Below, one piece after another: positions 17,801 through 38,297 of a stretch of DNA of 64,000 nt. The stretch's first letter is position 1; each line of letters begins with the position of its first letter. This stretch comes from Piscicola geometra (lineage: Eukaryota > Annelida > Clitellata > Hirudinida > Piscicolidae), in NCBI GenBank assembly GCA_943735955.1, contig OX030962.1, forward strand, positions 6,371,120 through 6,435,119, written 5' to 3'. The notes beneath the pieces were generated by a model. That model had not been told where the DNA came from and made no database searches. It was given only the letters and a program-made list of their open reading frames with translations. A program made the position numbers and the translations under genes.

Positions 17801-19304
17801 ATCTCCCACCCTCCCCTCCCTCCAACTCACCATCTCCCTCTCTCCCCTCCCTCCAACTCACCATCTCCCTCCCTCCAACTCACCATCTCCCTCCCTCCCC
17901 TCCCTCCAACTCACCATCTCCCTCACCCTCTCCACCGTCCAGCTCACCATCTCCCTCCCTCCAATTCACCATCTCCCCTCCCTCCCCTTTCTCCAATTCA
18001 CCATCTCCCACACATGCTTCTCCCCTCCCTCCAACTCACCATCTCCCTCCCTCCCCTTCCTACAACTCACCATCTCCCACCCTCCCCTCCCTCCAACTCA
18101 TCATCTCCCACCCTCCCCTCCCTCCAACTCACCATCTCCCTCTCTTCCCTCCCTCCAACTCACCATCTCCCACCCTCCCCTCCCTCCAACTCACCATCTC
18201 CCTCTCTCCCCTCCCTCCAACTCACCATCTCCCTCCCTCCCCTCCCTCCAACTCACCATCTCCCTCCCTCCCCTCCCTCCAACTCACCATCTCCCATCCT
18301 CCCCTTCCTACAACTCACCATCTCCCTCACCCTCTCCACCCTCCAACTCACCATCTCCCACCCTCCCCTCCCTCCAACTCACCATCTCCCACCCTCCCCT
18401 CCCTCCAACTCACCATCTCCCTCTCTCCCCTCCCTCCAACTCACCATCTCCCTCCCTCCCCTCCCTCCAACTCACCATCTCCCTCACCCTCTCCACCGTC
18501 CAGCTCACCATCTCCCTCCCTCCAATTCACCATCTCCCCTCCCTCCCCTCTCTCCAATTCACCATCTCCCACACATGCTTCTCCCCTCCCTCCAACTCAC
18601 CATCTCCCTCCCTCCGCTCTCTCCAACTCACAATCTCCCTCCCTCCCCTCCCTCCAACTCACCATCTCCCTCCCTCCCCTCCCTCCAACTCACCATCTCT
18701 CTCCCTCCCCTTCCTACAACTCACCATCTCCCACCCTCCCCTCCCTCCAACTCATCATCTCCCACCCTCCCCTCCCTCCAACTCACCATCTCCCTCCCTT
18801 CCCTCCCTCCAACTCACCATCTCCCTCCTTCCCCTCCCTCCAACTCACCATCTCCCTCCCTTCCCTCCCTCCAACTCACCATCTCCCTCCTTCCCCTCCC
18901 TCCAACTCATCATCTCCCTCCCTTCCCTCCCTCCAACTCACCATCTCCCTCCTTCCCCTCCCTCCAACTCATCATCTCCCTCCCTCCCCTCCCTCCAACT
19001 CACCATCTCCCCTCCCTCCCCTCCCTCCAACTCACCATCTCCCTCCCTCCAACTCACCATCTCCCTCCAACTCACCATCTCCCACACATGCTTCTCCCCT
19101 CCCTCCAGGGGGGTGGTCCACATATCGTTCAGCCTGCCGTTGCCATCGTAGCCTGCGAACACCCACAACTTGCCTGCGTACTCCGCCGCCCCGTGAGCCG
19201 CCCTTGCCACTGGTTTCCTATGTGTGTGTGTTTATATGTGTGTGTTTATGTGTGTTTGTGTGTTTTTATATGTGTGTGTGTTTATATGTGTGTGCGTGTG
19301 TGTT

Positions 19305-19367
<63 letters not shown>

Positions 19368-19715
19368 ATGTGTTTGTGTGGGGCGAAGAGTGTGTGTTTT
19401 TGTTTGTGTAGAGGGGGGAGAGGGGGAGTGTGTGTTTGTGTTATGTGTGTAGTTTTTGCTGAAGTTATGTGGTTGTCTTCATGGTCGTGAGATGATGTCT
19501 TGATGATAATGTGTGTCGTGATGGTTTTTGGCTTTCCAAACATCCCCATTAACCCACCCACCCTCCCTCGCCTCCATACTACCCCCAAGGCACCTTCCCT
19601 CGAAACTCCACTCGAACCACTGAGTCAGTGAGAAGCGGTACTCGTGCAGGTCGTTCCTGTTTATGTAGCTGGAAGTGGTTGCGATCTCACCCGTGTGTCC
19701 GCCTGTGTATCCACC

Positions 19716-19757
<42 letters not shown>

Positions 19758-20745
19758 CTTGTGTGTGTGTGTGTTTTTGTGTGTGTGTGTGTGTGGACGA
19801 ACCGAATATGAACATGCTGCCTTGGTAAATGACAGCAGAGTGGTGGTAGCGAGGTGCTGGCGGAGTGCCCGTCGTTATCGCTCTGTGTTTTGTATTTCGA
19901 ATTCTTTGGTATGATAATAATATTTTTAATAACTTGATATTCTCATTTTTTTATTGTGGTAATTGAGCTGTTAACATTTATTTTATTATTTTCCGCATAA
20001 ATTTTTATCATTATATTTTATTCTTGGGCATAACTTAATACATTAAATAGTTGATGATTAAACGCCGCACCCACCTTCCCCATGACTTCTTCTTGACGTC
20101 AAAGATCAAAAGATCATTCAACATGCTTGTCCTGGTAGTGGTGCTGATGATGATGATGGTGCTTATGATGATTCTGCTGCTGATGATAGAAATAACTCTA
20201 ATGATGATGATGGTACTGACAGTAATGTTAGTGTTGATGATTATAGTCCTGATGGTATGTTACTTTATTGATTAATTTAAATTCTTTGTAATGATTAACA
20301 CACACTCACCCATTATCACCCCCAAAGATAAACAAGTCTGATTTGTAGTTCACCACAGTGTGCCTGCTCCTTCTAATTAAAATGAAGATTGAAGGGTGTT
20401 AATTTTTATTTTAATGACTTTAATTTATGTGAAAAACACAGTTTACAGACACTTGAAAACTCATGTTATTTTGCATTATTTAAATGAAAACTTTTGAATC
20501 CAATAATGAAACTATAATAATTTTTAGCATTTACAAAATACCTACTTGTTGCCTACAAATTCGTCACAACTCGGCATTTTCTTCCAGCAATGGATCTTTT
20601 CGGCTGATCCGAAGTCTATCATCATGTCCTCCACACCTGCCCCACAGTAACTCCTCTCCAAGGCTTTCGTCTCGAGCAGAGATGCAGCTGTCCCCAAAGG
20701 TGGAGCATTGAAAGAACTCAAAGAACGGTGTTGTTTCGGAAACAT
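8468..20745 (-). CDS. LZTR1: LZTR1 orthologue: kelch-repeat, double BTB-BACK adaptor of CUL3
   Basis: Complete gene, 21 coding exons, about 1060 residues (human about 840). Exons: 20745-20546, 20372-20310, 20131-20075, 19882-19803, 19702-19594, 19217-19076, 17288-17149, 16587-16441, 16216-16162, 15716-15606, 15298-15206, 15050-13976, 13773-13709, 13504-13388, 13035-12858, 12425-12247, 11416-11350, 11098-11016, 10867-10814, 9483-9403, 8554-8468. Phases agree at every junction. Kelch blades include [66 protein letters not shown] and [19 protein letters not shown]1 begins at [10 protein letters not shown] and ends at [13 protein letters not shown]2 has FSDVTLRL and [24 protein letters not shown]-like part contains [11 protein letters not shown]. 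In the known family the protein links RAS/RIT GTPases to CUL3 for ubiquitination. Odd points: a roughly 290-residue insertion inside BTB1, a shorter kelch-BTB linker than in human, and tandem repeats at many exon edges. Exon 6 could end 12 bases earlier, but the chosen end restores the conserved WEM-VEQSG. Confidence 0.93.
8570..8860. repeat. GATGAT / GATGATGTG imperfect repeat, last LZTR1 intron
   Basis: Imperfect GAT triplets with GATGTGGTGAT variants, near the acceptor of the last exon (8555). Confidence 0.85.
9491..10792. repeat. 1.3-kb pure purine array (GGA/GAA) in LZTR1 intron 19
   Basis: The plus strand is almost all purine, the gene strand all pyrimidine (TCC/TTC). AGATCTGTC followed by ATGAAGAAGAGG recurs near 9979, 10073 and 10271. 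On the gene strand these read CATTGACAGATCTTCTC, close copies of the real acceptor of the next exon (TTTTCAG then ATCTTGTC at 9484). Long glutamate, arginine, leucine and serine frames are artefacts. Confidence 0.93.
11417..11645. repeat. GT microsatellite abutting an LZTR1 acceptor
   Basis: Interrupted GT/TTGTGT tract. On the gene strand its end forms the acceptor CACACACACAG for exon 17 (starts 11416). Confidence 0.9.
11660..12246. repeat. ACCACA/ACAACA array abutting the LZTR1 exon-16 donor
   Basis: Pyrimidine- and A-rich irregular repeat of ACC, ACA and CCACACC units. On the gene strand it is TGGTGTGG/TTGTTG and begins right after the donor GTTGAT at 12246. Confidence 0.85.
12540..12857. 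repeat. ATCC tetranucleotide repeat abutting the LZTR1 exon-15 donor
   Basis: ATCC units with CCCTCATCCCTTA variants. On the gene strand the donor GTATGTTGGATGGAGGGATG runs directly into the GGAT array. Confidence 0.88.
13080..13387. repeat. CA microsatellite containing an LZTR1 donor
   Basis: About 50 perfect CA units at 13280-13373, with a longer degenerate part to the left. On the gene strand the exon-14 donor is the start of the tract (AAG, then GTGTGTGTG at 13387). Confidence 0.92.
15066..15205. repeat. ATCC repeat abutting the LZTR1 exon-11 donor
   Basis: ATCC/ATTC units. On the gene strand the donor GTGAGTGTGATGGATGGATG continues straight into the array. A separate GGTGGATTGGTG repeat lies at 15305-15480 in the preceding intron, just before the exon-11 acceptor region. 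Confidence 0.87.
16666..16755 (-). mobile_element. SINE/LINE 3'-tail-like repeat, copy 1
   Basis: On the minus strand: GGGCGTTCTTGAATTTATGA, AAAAAGCATTATAT, then an (ATTG)n tail. Copies with the same order lie at 38793-38846 (+) and 54103-54172 (-). The shared core is GCGCTCTTGAATT..AAAAAGC and the tail is ATTG/TGAT. It sits in LZTR1 intron 7. Confidence 0.55.
17340..19075. repeat. 31-bp minisatellite carrying the exon-6 splice donor, LZTR1 intron 6
   Basis: The plus-strand unit is built from CTCCAACTCACCATCT and CCCTCCCTCCCCTCC, with length variants, over 1.7 kb (roughly 55 units). On the gene strand each unit reads GAGATGGTGAGTTGGAGGG, the same bases as the exon-6 end (TGGGAGATG) and its donor (GTGAGTTGG) at 19076/19075. 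Three plus-strand open frames of 600-750 codons are artefacts of a 31-base period. Confidence 0.95.
19220..19370. repeat. GT microsatellite abutting the LZTR1 exon-6 acceptor
   Basis: Perfect GT block at about 19308-19364 with interrupted flanks. On the gene strand it ends in the acceptor CACACACATAG of exon 6 (19217). A second GT block lies at 19717-19795 between exons 5 and 4. Confidence 0.9.
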
Positions 20746-21952
20746 TTTTTGTAAAAATTAAACTCTAATAATATTAGACTAATATTTAGAGTCGAAATAT
20801 AATTTAATTTGAATCTTTATTGGTTTTATAAATAATTTCGCTTTTGTATTTAAAAGTGAATCTAAGATTTAATTATATTAACAATATTCTAAAATTAAAT
20901 TATTTAATTTATGTTAAGATTATATATTCAGTTTTGAAATTCTCATTTGCACTATAATTGTTGATTTATTTATTTGTCTCAACAATGTTTGGATTTTAAT
21001 TTAAGATAACTTCAGTTTAAAATAGGTCAATGTTTGGAAATGTTTATCAAATAGGTATTTATACCATTTTTTTTTCTCAAAAATATAAACTAATGATCGC
21101 AAACATCATGTTCCAGGGAACATGCTGTATTACTTCATTTGTCAACTTGTCCATCACTACGGCCAAAAAAGCTTTAGGGCCGATCCCTGAGGGAGCCCAA
21201 CCCTCACTCCTAACTATTCATTGAACCCACGACACCATGGGCAGCGATCCTGTGGGGGTCCTGGATTGTTCCACTTTTTTCAATAGTACCATGTTTAAAC
21301 TTGTGGGTCGCTACGAATGTAGGCCGCTACAAACTCTTATTTTTATGCGAATATAATTGTCAAACATGGCATGAACAAATTTTTTATATAATAATACATT
21401 GGGAGTATGTGTAGTTATAGTTATAGCTAGCTAAACAAAACTATTCATTGCTTACTTAAATATTCTTATCAAAACAGAAGTTTAAAAAGGTGGACCCCCA
21501 AGATTTGCAGCAGATCGCCGCCCCTGCACGACACACTTCACTATTTTTACTATCAAATTTATTTTCGGCTACACTTTTCTTTTTTTAGAACCACAACTTT
21601 TTTCCAAGGTTAAAAACACGCCATTGTTCTCTTCTACTAAATTTTTCTAACTAGCCTGCTTTCCAGTATTTTTCCATATTTTTAGGATGTTCTTGGTGAA
21701 TTTCTCTGTAAATGCAAAAACTTCTGAAGACTTTCCAAAATGTTTATCTAACTTTTTCCCATTCTGCTTTCCTATGAATATTTCCTTCCCTAACTTTAAA
21801 CTAAAAGACTTACTGAAGAGTGCTGACATTGTCCAGGCCAAAGCCATCTGGCTTCGTTCTACATAACAGCCAGAACAAAAATCGCATACATATAATATAT
21901 TCTATAGAATGGCATTCAGCTTGGAAAGAAAACTCACGAGAATCTTTTAATG

Positions 21953-22097
<145 letters not shown>

Positions 22098-22319
22098 AAG
22101 CTTCCTGGCAACAGGGCAGACAGACAGACAGACAAGCAGACAGACTTGAATGGGAAGGCACTGTTGTTGTTGTTGCTGCTCCACCTTCCAACGGATGCCA
22201 ACAACAGTCATAAAAATGATGTTTGAATAAATCATCAAGTCCTAGTAATGGTAAGTATTGCAATAATAAAAGTTTAATTAACAATGGTAAAGACGGATTG
22301 AAGTGATAATAATGTATTA

Positions 22320-22688
22320 ATGGCAACGTGTTCGCCCAATTAACTGGTTGGTACCCGAATCGTAAAAAAATATATATTTATTTAAAAAATATAAGAGTTG
22401 GATTTTGAAAAAGAATTGTACAATCATTAATTTTAACGTTTCCTTATCTTAAATACTTTATGAACTGAAAATTTTATTAATACATTTTAAAGCGAATTAA
22501 ATATGGTTTTGAAAGATTTTGCATTTGAAATTTTTATATTTTTAACTTTTAAAAAACGGAATAGAATTTTACTTTTTTTCGTACGGGTAAATCAAATAAT
22601 GATAATTGTACATTTAAAAAATGCGTACTTACCTTAAAATGAGCAATTGATTTTTTTGGGTACCCGGATGATTTAAACCCGTTGCCAT
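22320..22688. mobile_element. Short inverted-repeat element (MITE-like)
   Basis: The left end reads ATGGCAACGTGTT then GGTTGGTACCCG. The right end, reverse-complemented, reads ATGGCAACGGGTT then CATCCGGGTACCC. So both ends share ATGGCAACG-GTT and GTACCC in inverted orientation around an AT-rich core of about 300 bases without coding capacity. This fits a non-autonomous DNA transposon. No clear target-site duplication was found. A related end may occur near 4430. Confidence 0.5.
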
Positions 22689-22877
22689 CCCTATAATTAA
22701 TAATCAATAATTAATCATTAGTAATCGTCTGATTGAAGAGAAACAGTATTGACATGACGTAAAGAATTATTTACAATAACGCAAAATTCTCGATTGAAGA
22801 TATAGTAGCACACATAGAGACACACTCACACTGAAGGGAAAGTCCTATGAAAGAGGAGAATACTTGGGAGTCTTTGT

Positions 22878-23290
22878 GAATGATGATGATGATAATGATG
22901 GTAAAGACGATGATGATGATTATGATGATAATGATGGTGATGATTACGATGATAATGATGATTACGATGATAATGATGATGATGATTACGATGATAATGA
23001 TGATGATGATTACGATGATAATGATGATGATGATTACGATGATAATGATGATGATGATTACGATGATGATGATGATTACGATGATAATGATGATAATGAT
23101 GATGATGATAATGATGATTACGATGATAATGATGATGATGATTACGATGATAATGATGATGATGATTACGATGATAATGATGGTGATGATTACGATGATA
23201 ATGATGATTACGATGATAATGATGATTACGATGATAATGATGGTGATGATTACGATGATAATGATGCTGATGATGTTGACGAGGATAAGG
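22878..23290. repeat. GATGATAATGAT / TTACGATGATAA array
   Basis: Trinucleotide-based array with a higher-order unit GATGATTACGATGATAAT; all frames are open and uninformative. Confidence 0.93.
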
Positions 23291-23499
23291 TAATGATTAA
23301 TGCCTTCAAACCACAAAGCCAACCAACCAGCACAACAACAATACACAGACGACTCCTAGCGACGAAAAAGAAATCATAAAAGCATGATGCATGCCACTAT
23401 ATCTCCAGACGAGAAGTGTGGAGTGGCGTTGAGACAAACACGTCTAGAAGACGAGGAAGTGAGCTGTGAAGGGAACCGAGTTGATGGGGCTGAAGGAAG

Positions 23500-23531
23500 G
23501 GTTAGGGTAAGGGTTAGGGTTAGGGTAAGGA
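23500..23531. repeat. Interstitial telomere-like repeats
   Basis: GGGTTAGGGTAAGG followed by GTTAGGGTTAGGG: four to five TTAGGG-type units with TAAGGG variants. Related short stretches occur at 42661-42710 and 6022-6045 (CCCTAA orientation). Confidence 0.75.
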
Positions 23532-23855
23532 GAGAAGGAAGTTGAGAGAAGGAAGAGGGTAGGAAAACTAAGGGATTGTTGACGAATCGATTGATCATTC
23601 ACCCCCTCCACCCTTGACACTGATGTTCCCACACATTTGGTGTATGCTACCTGATAAATGGTGGTGGTGGTGGTGGTGGTAGTGATGATAGCGATGGTGG
23701 TGGTGGCAATGGTGGTAGCAGCGGTGGTCTAAAAACAGATTTTTTAAAATCATCAACAAACACATCGAGACGATTGAGCGACCAAATAAATAGGCAGCAA
23801 TAAAAACAACAAAAAGCTTCATAAAAAACCCCCGTAATAAAATATCACTAGAGAT

Positions 23856-23970
23856 GATGGTGATGATGGTGCTTATGATTATGATGATGGTGCTTATGAT
23901 TATGATGATGGTGCTTATGATTATGATGATGGTGCTTATGAATATGATGATGGTGGTTATGATGATGATG
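23856..23970. repeat. 21-bp minisatellite, about 5 copies
   Basis: Unit GATGATGGTGCTTATGATTAT repeated with few changes. Confidence 0.85.
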
Positions 23971-24239
23971 ATGATGGCATAAAGGTTGTGTGTAGAAGTG
24001 GCTATTGGTGGCATAGAGAAGTCAAATGAAGTCAATGAAGAAGTCTGTTGTGATGAAACATTTGTCCATTCATCATTATTCATTCATGCATATTCATGCA
24101 TCCTTCCCATTCATGCATATTAATTAAAGCAATATATTCGTTTCTTGATTGGGTCGCGAAAGTGGCTCAGAAAAGAAGGTCACATGATCAAGTCAGTAAG
24201 TGGTAAGGACAGGAGTCCTTCGAAAATCAGCTGATGACG

Positions 24240-24612
24240 CAAGCGGTGATGGTGGTCACGTGGTGTGGTAGCAGTGTGGTAGTAGTGTGGTAGTAGTGTG
24301 TTGGTGGTGTGGTTTTGTTGTTGTTGTTGTGTGTTATTGACGTGGTTATGATGGAGGGTTGGCAGTTTGGTGTGGCAGTGAGTGGTAATAGTGTAGTGTG
24401 GCAGTGTGTGGTAGTAGTAATGTAATGTTGGCAGTGTGGTAGTAGTGTGGTGTGGCAGTGTGGTGGTAGTGTAGTGTTGGCAGTGTGGTAGTAGTGTGGT
24501 GTTGGCAGTGTGGTAGTAGTGTGGTGTGGCAGTGTGGTGGTAGTGTAGTGTTGGCAGTGTGGTAGTAGTGTGGTGTGGCAGTGGGGTGGTAGTGTAGTGG
24601 TGGCAGTGGTGT
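24240..24612. repeat. GTGTGGTAGTAGTGTGGTGT-type minisatellite
   Basis: Mixed units of GTGGTAGTA and GTGTTGGCA over about 370 bases. Confidence 0.85.
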
Positions 24613-24707
24613 GGAGGTGAGCAGATATATGGCTTCGTGTTCCTTCACAAATGGAATCATGACGAAATAAAAATTAAAAAGTGAGAGAATCGACTCGAAG
24701 GAATAGA

Positions 24708-24955
24708 AAAAAAGAATTTGATAAAAAGAATTTGATAAAAAGAATTTGATAAAAAGAATTTGATAAAAAGAATTTGATAAAAAGAATTTGATAAAAAGAA
24801 TTTGATAAAAAGAATTTGATAAAAAGAATTTGATAAAAAGAATTTGATAAAAAAAATTTGATAAAAAGAATTTAATAAAGAAGATTTGATAAAAAAGATT
24901 TAATAAAGAAGATTTGATAAAAAAGATTTAATAAAGAAGATTTGATAGAGCAAAA
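24708..24955. repeat. 14-bp minisatellite, about 17 copies
   Basis: Unit AAAAAGAATTTGAT, perfect in the first ten copies, then diverging to AAGAAGATTTGAT at the right end. Confidence 0.95.
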
Positions 24956-25252
24956 CAAAGCGGCAAATCTAGAATGGTAGACTCGTAACGTTTGGTTTGT
25001 TTAATCGAAACATGCACTGTGTGATGATGATGATGGCCAGTAAGAAGATAGATGAGATGCGTGCAAGGTGGCTGGCTTTGAAGAGAGATAGATGAAGGAT
25101 GGGTAATGTTGAAATGGACAAAAATCGAATATAAAATAAAATGTTTGTTTTAAGTCTATGTTGAGTCTGTGATAGTTTAGAGACAGCGGAGTTTCGATTT
25201 ATGTGGAGCTCACTTTAGATGAGCAGTAAGCGGGATCACAATAGAAAGACGC

Positions 25253-25258
25253 TTTATT
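25253..25258 (-). terminator. Candidate poly(A) signal of the CTD phosphatase gene
   Basis: AATAAA on the minus strand (TTTATT on plus), about 290 bases after the stop codon at 25546. Position only; cleavage is not proven. Confidence 0.35.
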
Positions 25259-25545
25259 CACCGCCTAATACTTGCAATTGAATCAGTGTGTGTGTGGTGT
25301 GTAATGGGGAGGTGCGTGTGGAAGTGTGCGATGGGGAGGTGCGTGTGGGGGTGGGTAGTGGAAAGATGGGTGTGGAGGTGGGCAGAGATGGATTGAGGAA
25401 AAGTCTATTGCAACAATGTTGCAGTTTGTTGAGGAGTTTGGACGGGAGAGTGTTGCACGTCAGTTGTTGTTGTTGTATGTGCGGGTTGATGTTGTTGGTT
25501 GTTGTGGATGCTTGATGATTGTTTTTGATAGGGCTGTTGCTGTGG

Positions 25546-35393
<9,848 letters not shown>

Positions 35394-36336
35394 TTAGAAG
35401 ATTTTAAAATATTATTTTTGTTAGAATTTATAACTTCATCATCTTCATTGAGCATACAGACTGAATGAAGATTTGAAATTTAAAAATAATATAAACGCTG
35501 CAGACGATTAATATACATTTATTTTCAAGTGCCATAAAAATAGAGATGTAGCAAAGACAAGCATTGAGCACCTTTTGGGACTGGCGAGTTTGAAATATTT
35601 TCTTCTCGACAAACTTGGGTGATGATGGACGCAGCGTCCATCAAATCATTAGATTACGAAATTATAGACCAAAAGACAACTCCAAAGTTCACGACACCTA
35701 AATCAATTCATGGTGCACAATCATAACAGAAAGTTAAAAACAAATTTAAAAGATCGTTCGTAAGGGTTTTGTATCGAATCCAGATTGGTAGAAAGACATT
35801 TAATATTTAAATAAATAACTTTCATTCATTAAAAGTATTATTATTTTGTCAATAATACTATAAATATTAGTAATAATCGAGGTCAATAAATCGGTTAAAT
35901 GGATAAAAATGCATAACTTTTATAGATATTAATAAATAGAAAATATCGAAAAATATTTGTATAATTTTGTTTAATCTTATCATTTTGAAAAAATTTTATA
36001 TTTATAGTTACAAAAATACCAAACTACAATATTTGAATACTTAAAAGATATAAATATAATTTGAACTTGTAAAAGTTGAACCAAAAATGTTTAACAAAGG
36101 CCGTCAATTAATTATTAGAACCTAAATATCCCAGAATAGAAAAGTTCACAAGCTTTTAATTTACAAGTTTATGATATTAAATCTAGATAAGCTAATAACC
36201 AGGTCAGCTGATCTGTAATATATAGTGAAATGTCGTCATGTGCATGACCACTATTAGATCTCTGGAAGTTTGATCATTAAGAGTTAATCCTATAAATTTT
36301 AAAGATTTTTCCAGCTTTTATCCTCGGCTTGTTAAA
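35394..36336. promoter_or_regulatory. Divergent intergenic region between CTDSP (-) and the membrane-protein gene (+)
   Basis: The two start codons face away from each other 943 bases apart, so both promoters should lie here. Sequence is AT-rich. A perfect 21-base palindrome TGATGGACGC-A-GCGTCCATCA lies at 35623-35643, the most GC-rich spot of the interval. No TATA box or initiator was assigned. Confidence 0.35.
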
Positions 36337-37256
36337 ATGAAGAAAGCCTGTAACATTGTTCTAATTGTCTTTTCCGTCAGCAAAATCGCTGCAGGAATAG
36401 GCAGTTGTGTGTATTTCTGGTTGACCTCAAACTTCTACACTGCTTCTGCTTGGGCCATCGTCTTGGGTTGCTGTTCATTCTTCCTTCTTGCAATCCTAAA
36501 AGTGCTGTTGACTCTCAAACAGCTGCTAGCTGATTTTTTTTAGAATTTTGTTTTCAAATAGGTATAAAACAATAAAAATTCCATTTATTTTATATGTATA
36601 CTAACCACACCACAGCTTGCATTAACACATGGCTGTTTGTTACATTGGTGATTTACCTATGTAACCAGTTCAAGCAAAGACACACCATACTCACCATCCA
36701 AGCAGTAATAGCCATTCTTCTACAAATCGTCTGCTTCATATCCGCCATTGTCTATGCAGTCATGGCCATCAACGGAAGAGAACGTTTGTGTTTTGGAGAT
36801 TGGGAATGGAATCCTTTATTGAATTGATTGGGCTGATGATTGGGTTGTCACTCTGAAATGACTGCTGCAATAAAAAACCTTACACTTGAAATTTTTCCAC
36901 TAAACACCAGTTCATCTATTCACCTCATCCATTCACCATTCACACATGCATTCATCACCCAATCCTATATTATTCCACCATCACACGCCCACCACTTAAT
37001 ATTCCACCACACTCACCCGCCCACAGAGGGCAACATAGTGGAGTACAATGGCTTCTTCTACGCAGCCATGATGGCAGGGATGAGTTGGATCAGTGCCCTT
37101 GTTCTCACCATCCGATCCATCTCGTTCCGCCGCACCATCCTCAACCTCCTATATGATCACGAACATGGGGCTCATGATAATAATGCTGCAGGTGCTGATG
37201 ATGCTGTTATATCAGTTGAGGGTGCCTCCATGGACCAGAGATTGCTCAGTGCTTGA
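36337..37256 (+). CDS. Small multi-pass membrane protein, three-exon model
   Basis: Exon 1 starts at 36337 with hydrophobic segments (NIVLIVFSVSKIAAGIGSCV and SAWAIVLGCCSFFLLAIL). Exon 2 carries ILTIQAVIAILLQIVCFISA and ends before 36784. Exon 3, from acceptor 37026, carries GNIVEYNGFFYAAMMAGMSW, ISALVLTIRS, a charged tail and the stop at 37256. This gives about four membrane helices with both ends probably cytoplasmic. The exon 1/2 junction is not settled. One option is donor after 36501 with acceptor before 36669 (phase 0). The other is donor after 36466 with acceptor before 36616 (phase 1, adding CINTWLFVTLVIYL). Arrangement and the last helix slightly recall TMEM179-type proteins, but I do not claim this. 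It is the only plus-strand gene here. Confidence 0.55.
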
Positions 37257-37259
37257 ATT

Positions 37260-37545
37260 CAAATATCATCATCATCATCATCATCATTATTATCATCTGT
37301 ATAAGATCATAATCACCAGCATCATTATTATCCTCATCATAATCATCACCACCATCATCATTATCGTAATCACAGTTTTTAAACATCTGAGATTATCAAA
37401 ACTTAGCAAATCTTTCCTTTCTGTTTGTCGACTTCATGATTGTATTATCATCATCGCCACCATCATCATCTCATCATCATCCCCACCATCATCATCATAA
37501 TTTCACCATTTCATCATCACCATCATCATCATCTAAGTCTTCATG
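37260..37545. repeat. ATC/ATT repeats in the presumed 3' UTR of the membrane-protein gene
   Basis: Irregular CATCATCAT tracts at 37265-37370 and 37445-37535. A plus-strand AATAAA at 37975-37980 is a possible poly(A) signal, 720 bases after the stop. Confidence 0.7.
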
Positions 37546-38168
37546 CCATCTTCACCAACCACTTCAAACACCTTAAACACCCAGTCTTATCACCACATAG
37601 CAATAGCAATGGTACAGTTTATACCAGTTTTTACTGCAGGTATTATGCTACATTTTGTGCACTTTTTTAACATCTCCGTCCACCACTTCTGCATCAATCT
37701 CCCATAAGAACTTTCAGATGGCTTATTCGTTGTGCCAAAGGTGCTTTTGTGCCTCACGACCTCAACCAAACAGCCATGTGTCATCTGGTATCTATGATGG
37801 TGTGACATTTTTTAATTAAAAATATTTTTTGTGGGTTTATATTTTATAAAGCTCTAGTAGAAATCAGAATTGAGCACTCTTGCCTAGAAATATGTATGCA
37901 AGTTTTTTAGATTTTATATATTTAAATCGTTTAAAATAATAATGACACCAATGTCGCTATCTGGATTTAAAGAAAATAAAAGTGGCATTCAATAATAATA
38001 ATAAAAATATTCTTATTTATTCACGGCTTGCAGACGCAGGCCAAGATCTTTAAATGTAAATTATTTTTTTTAAAAACAAAAAAGTTTAAAAAACTAAATT
38101 AACAGAAAAATGGCAGCTTAAATTATCTAAATGTTAGTTCTAAAGCAAACTAAGCATTGAAATTATAA

Positions 38169-38174
38169 TTTATT
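38169..38174 (-). terminator. Candidate poly(A) signal of FMC1
   Basis: AATAAA on the minus strand (TTTATT on plus), about 125 bases after the FMC1 stop codon. Confidence 0.45.
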
Positions 38175-38297
38175 ACATTGGAAACTTATTGCATGCACCG
38201 GAATTTCAAACGATGATTCAATAAAGATTGATGATGTTTGAGAGAGTTTTGAAGGGAAGGTTGGCATGCAGTGGGAAAGACTGCATGGAAGCTGATC

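Noticed and set aside
19088..19217. Shorter LZTR1 exon 6 ending at the GTGTGG donor (19088)
   Set aside because: Phase fits, but ending at 19076 with donor GTGAGT restores WEM-VEQSG, which matches the conserved CWEEVAQSG of the family, and the donor is much closer to consensus.
17182..19452. Very long plus-strand open frames (600-756 codons) rich in Pro, Ser and His
   Set aside because: They lie in the 31-bp minisatellite of LZTR1 intron 6; a period not divisible by three without stops opens all three frames. No start context, domain or non-repeat similarity.
21100..21330. GC-richer block with GGGATCGGCCCTAAAGC on the minus strand and a possible B box
   Set aside because: Could be a SINE fragment, but I found neither a second copy in the window nor a convincing A box.
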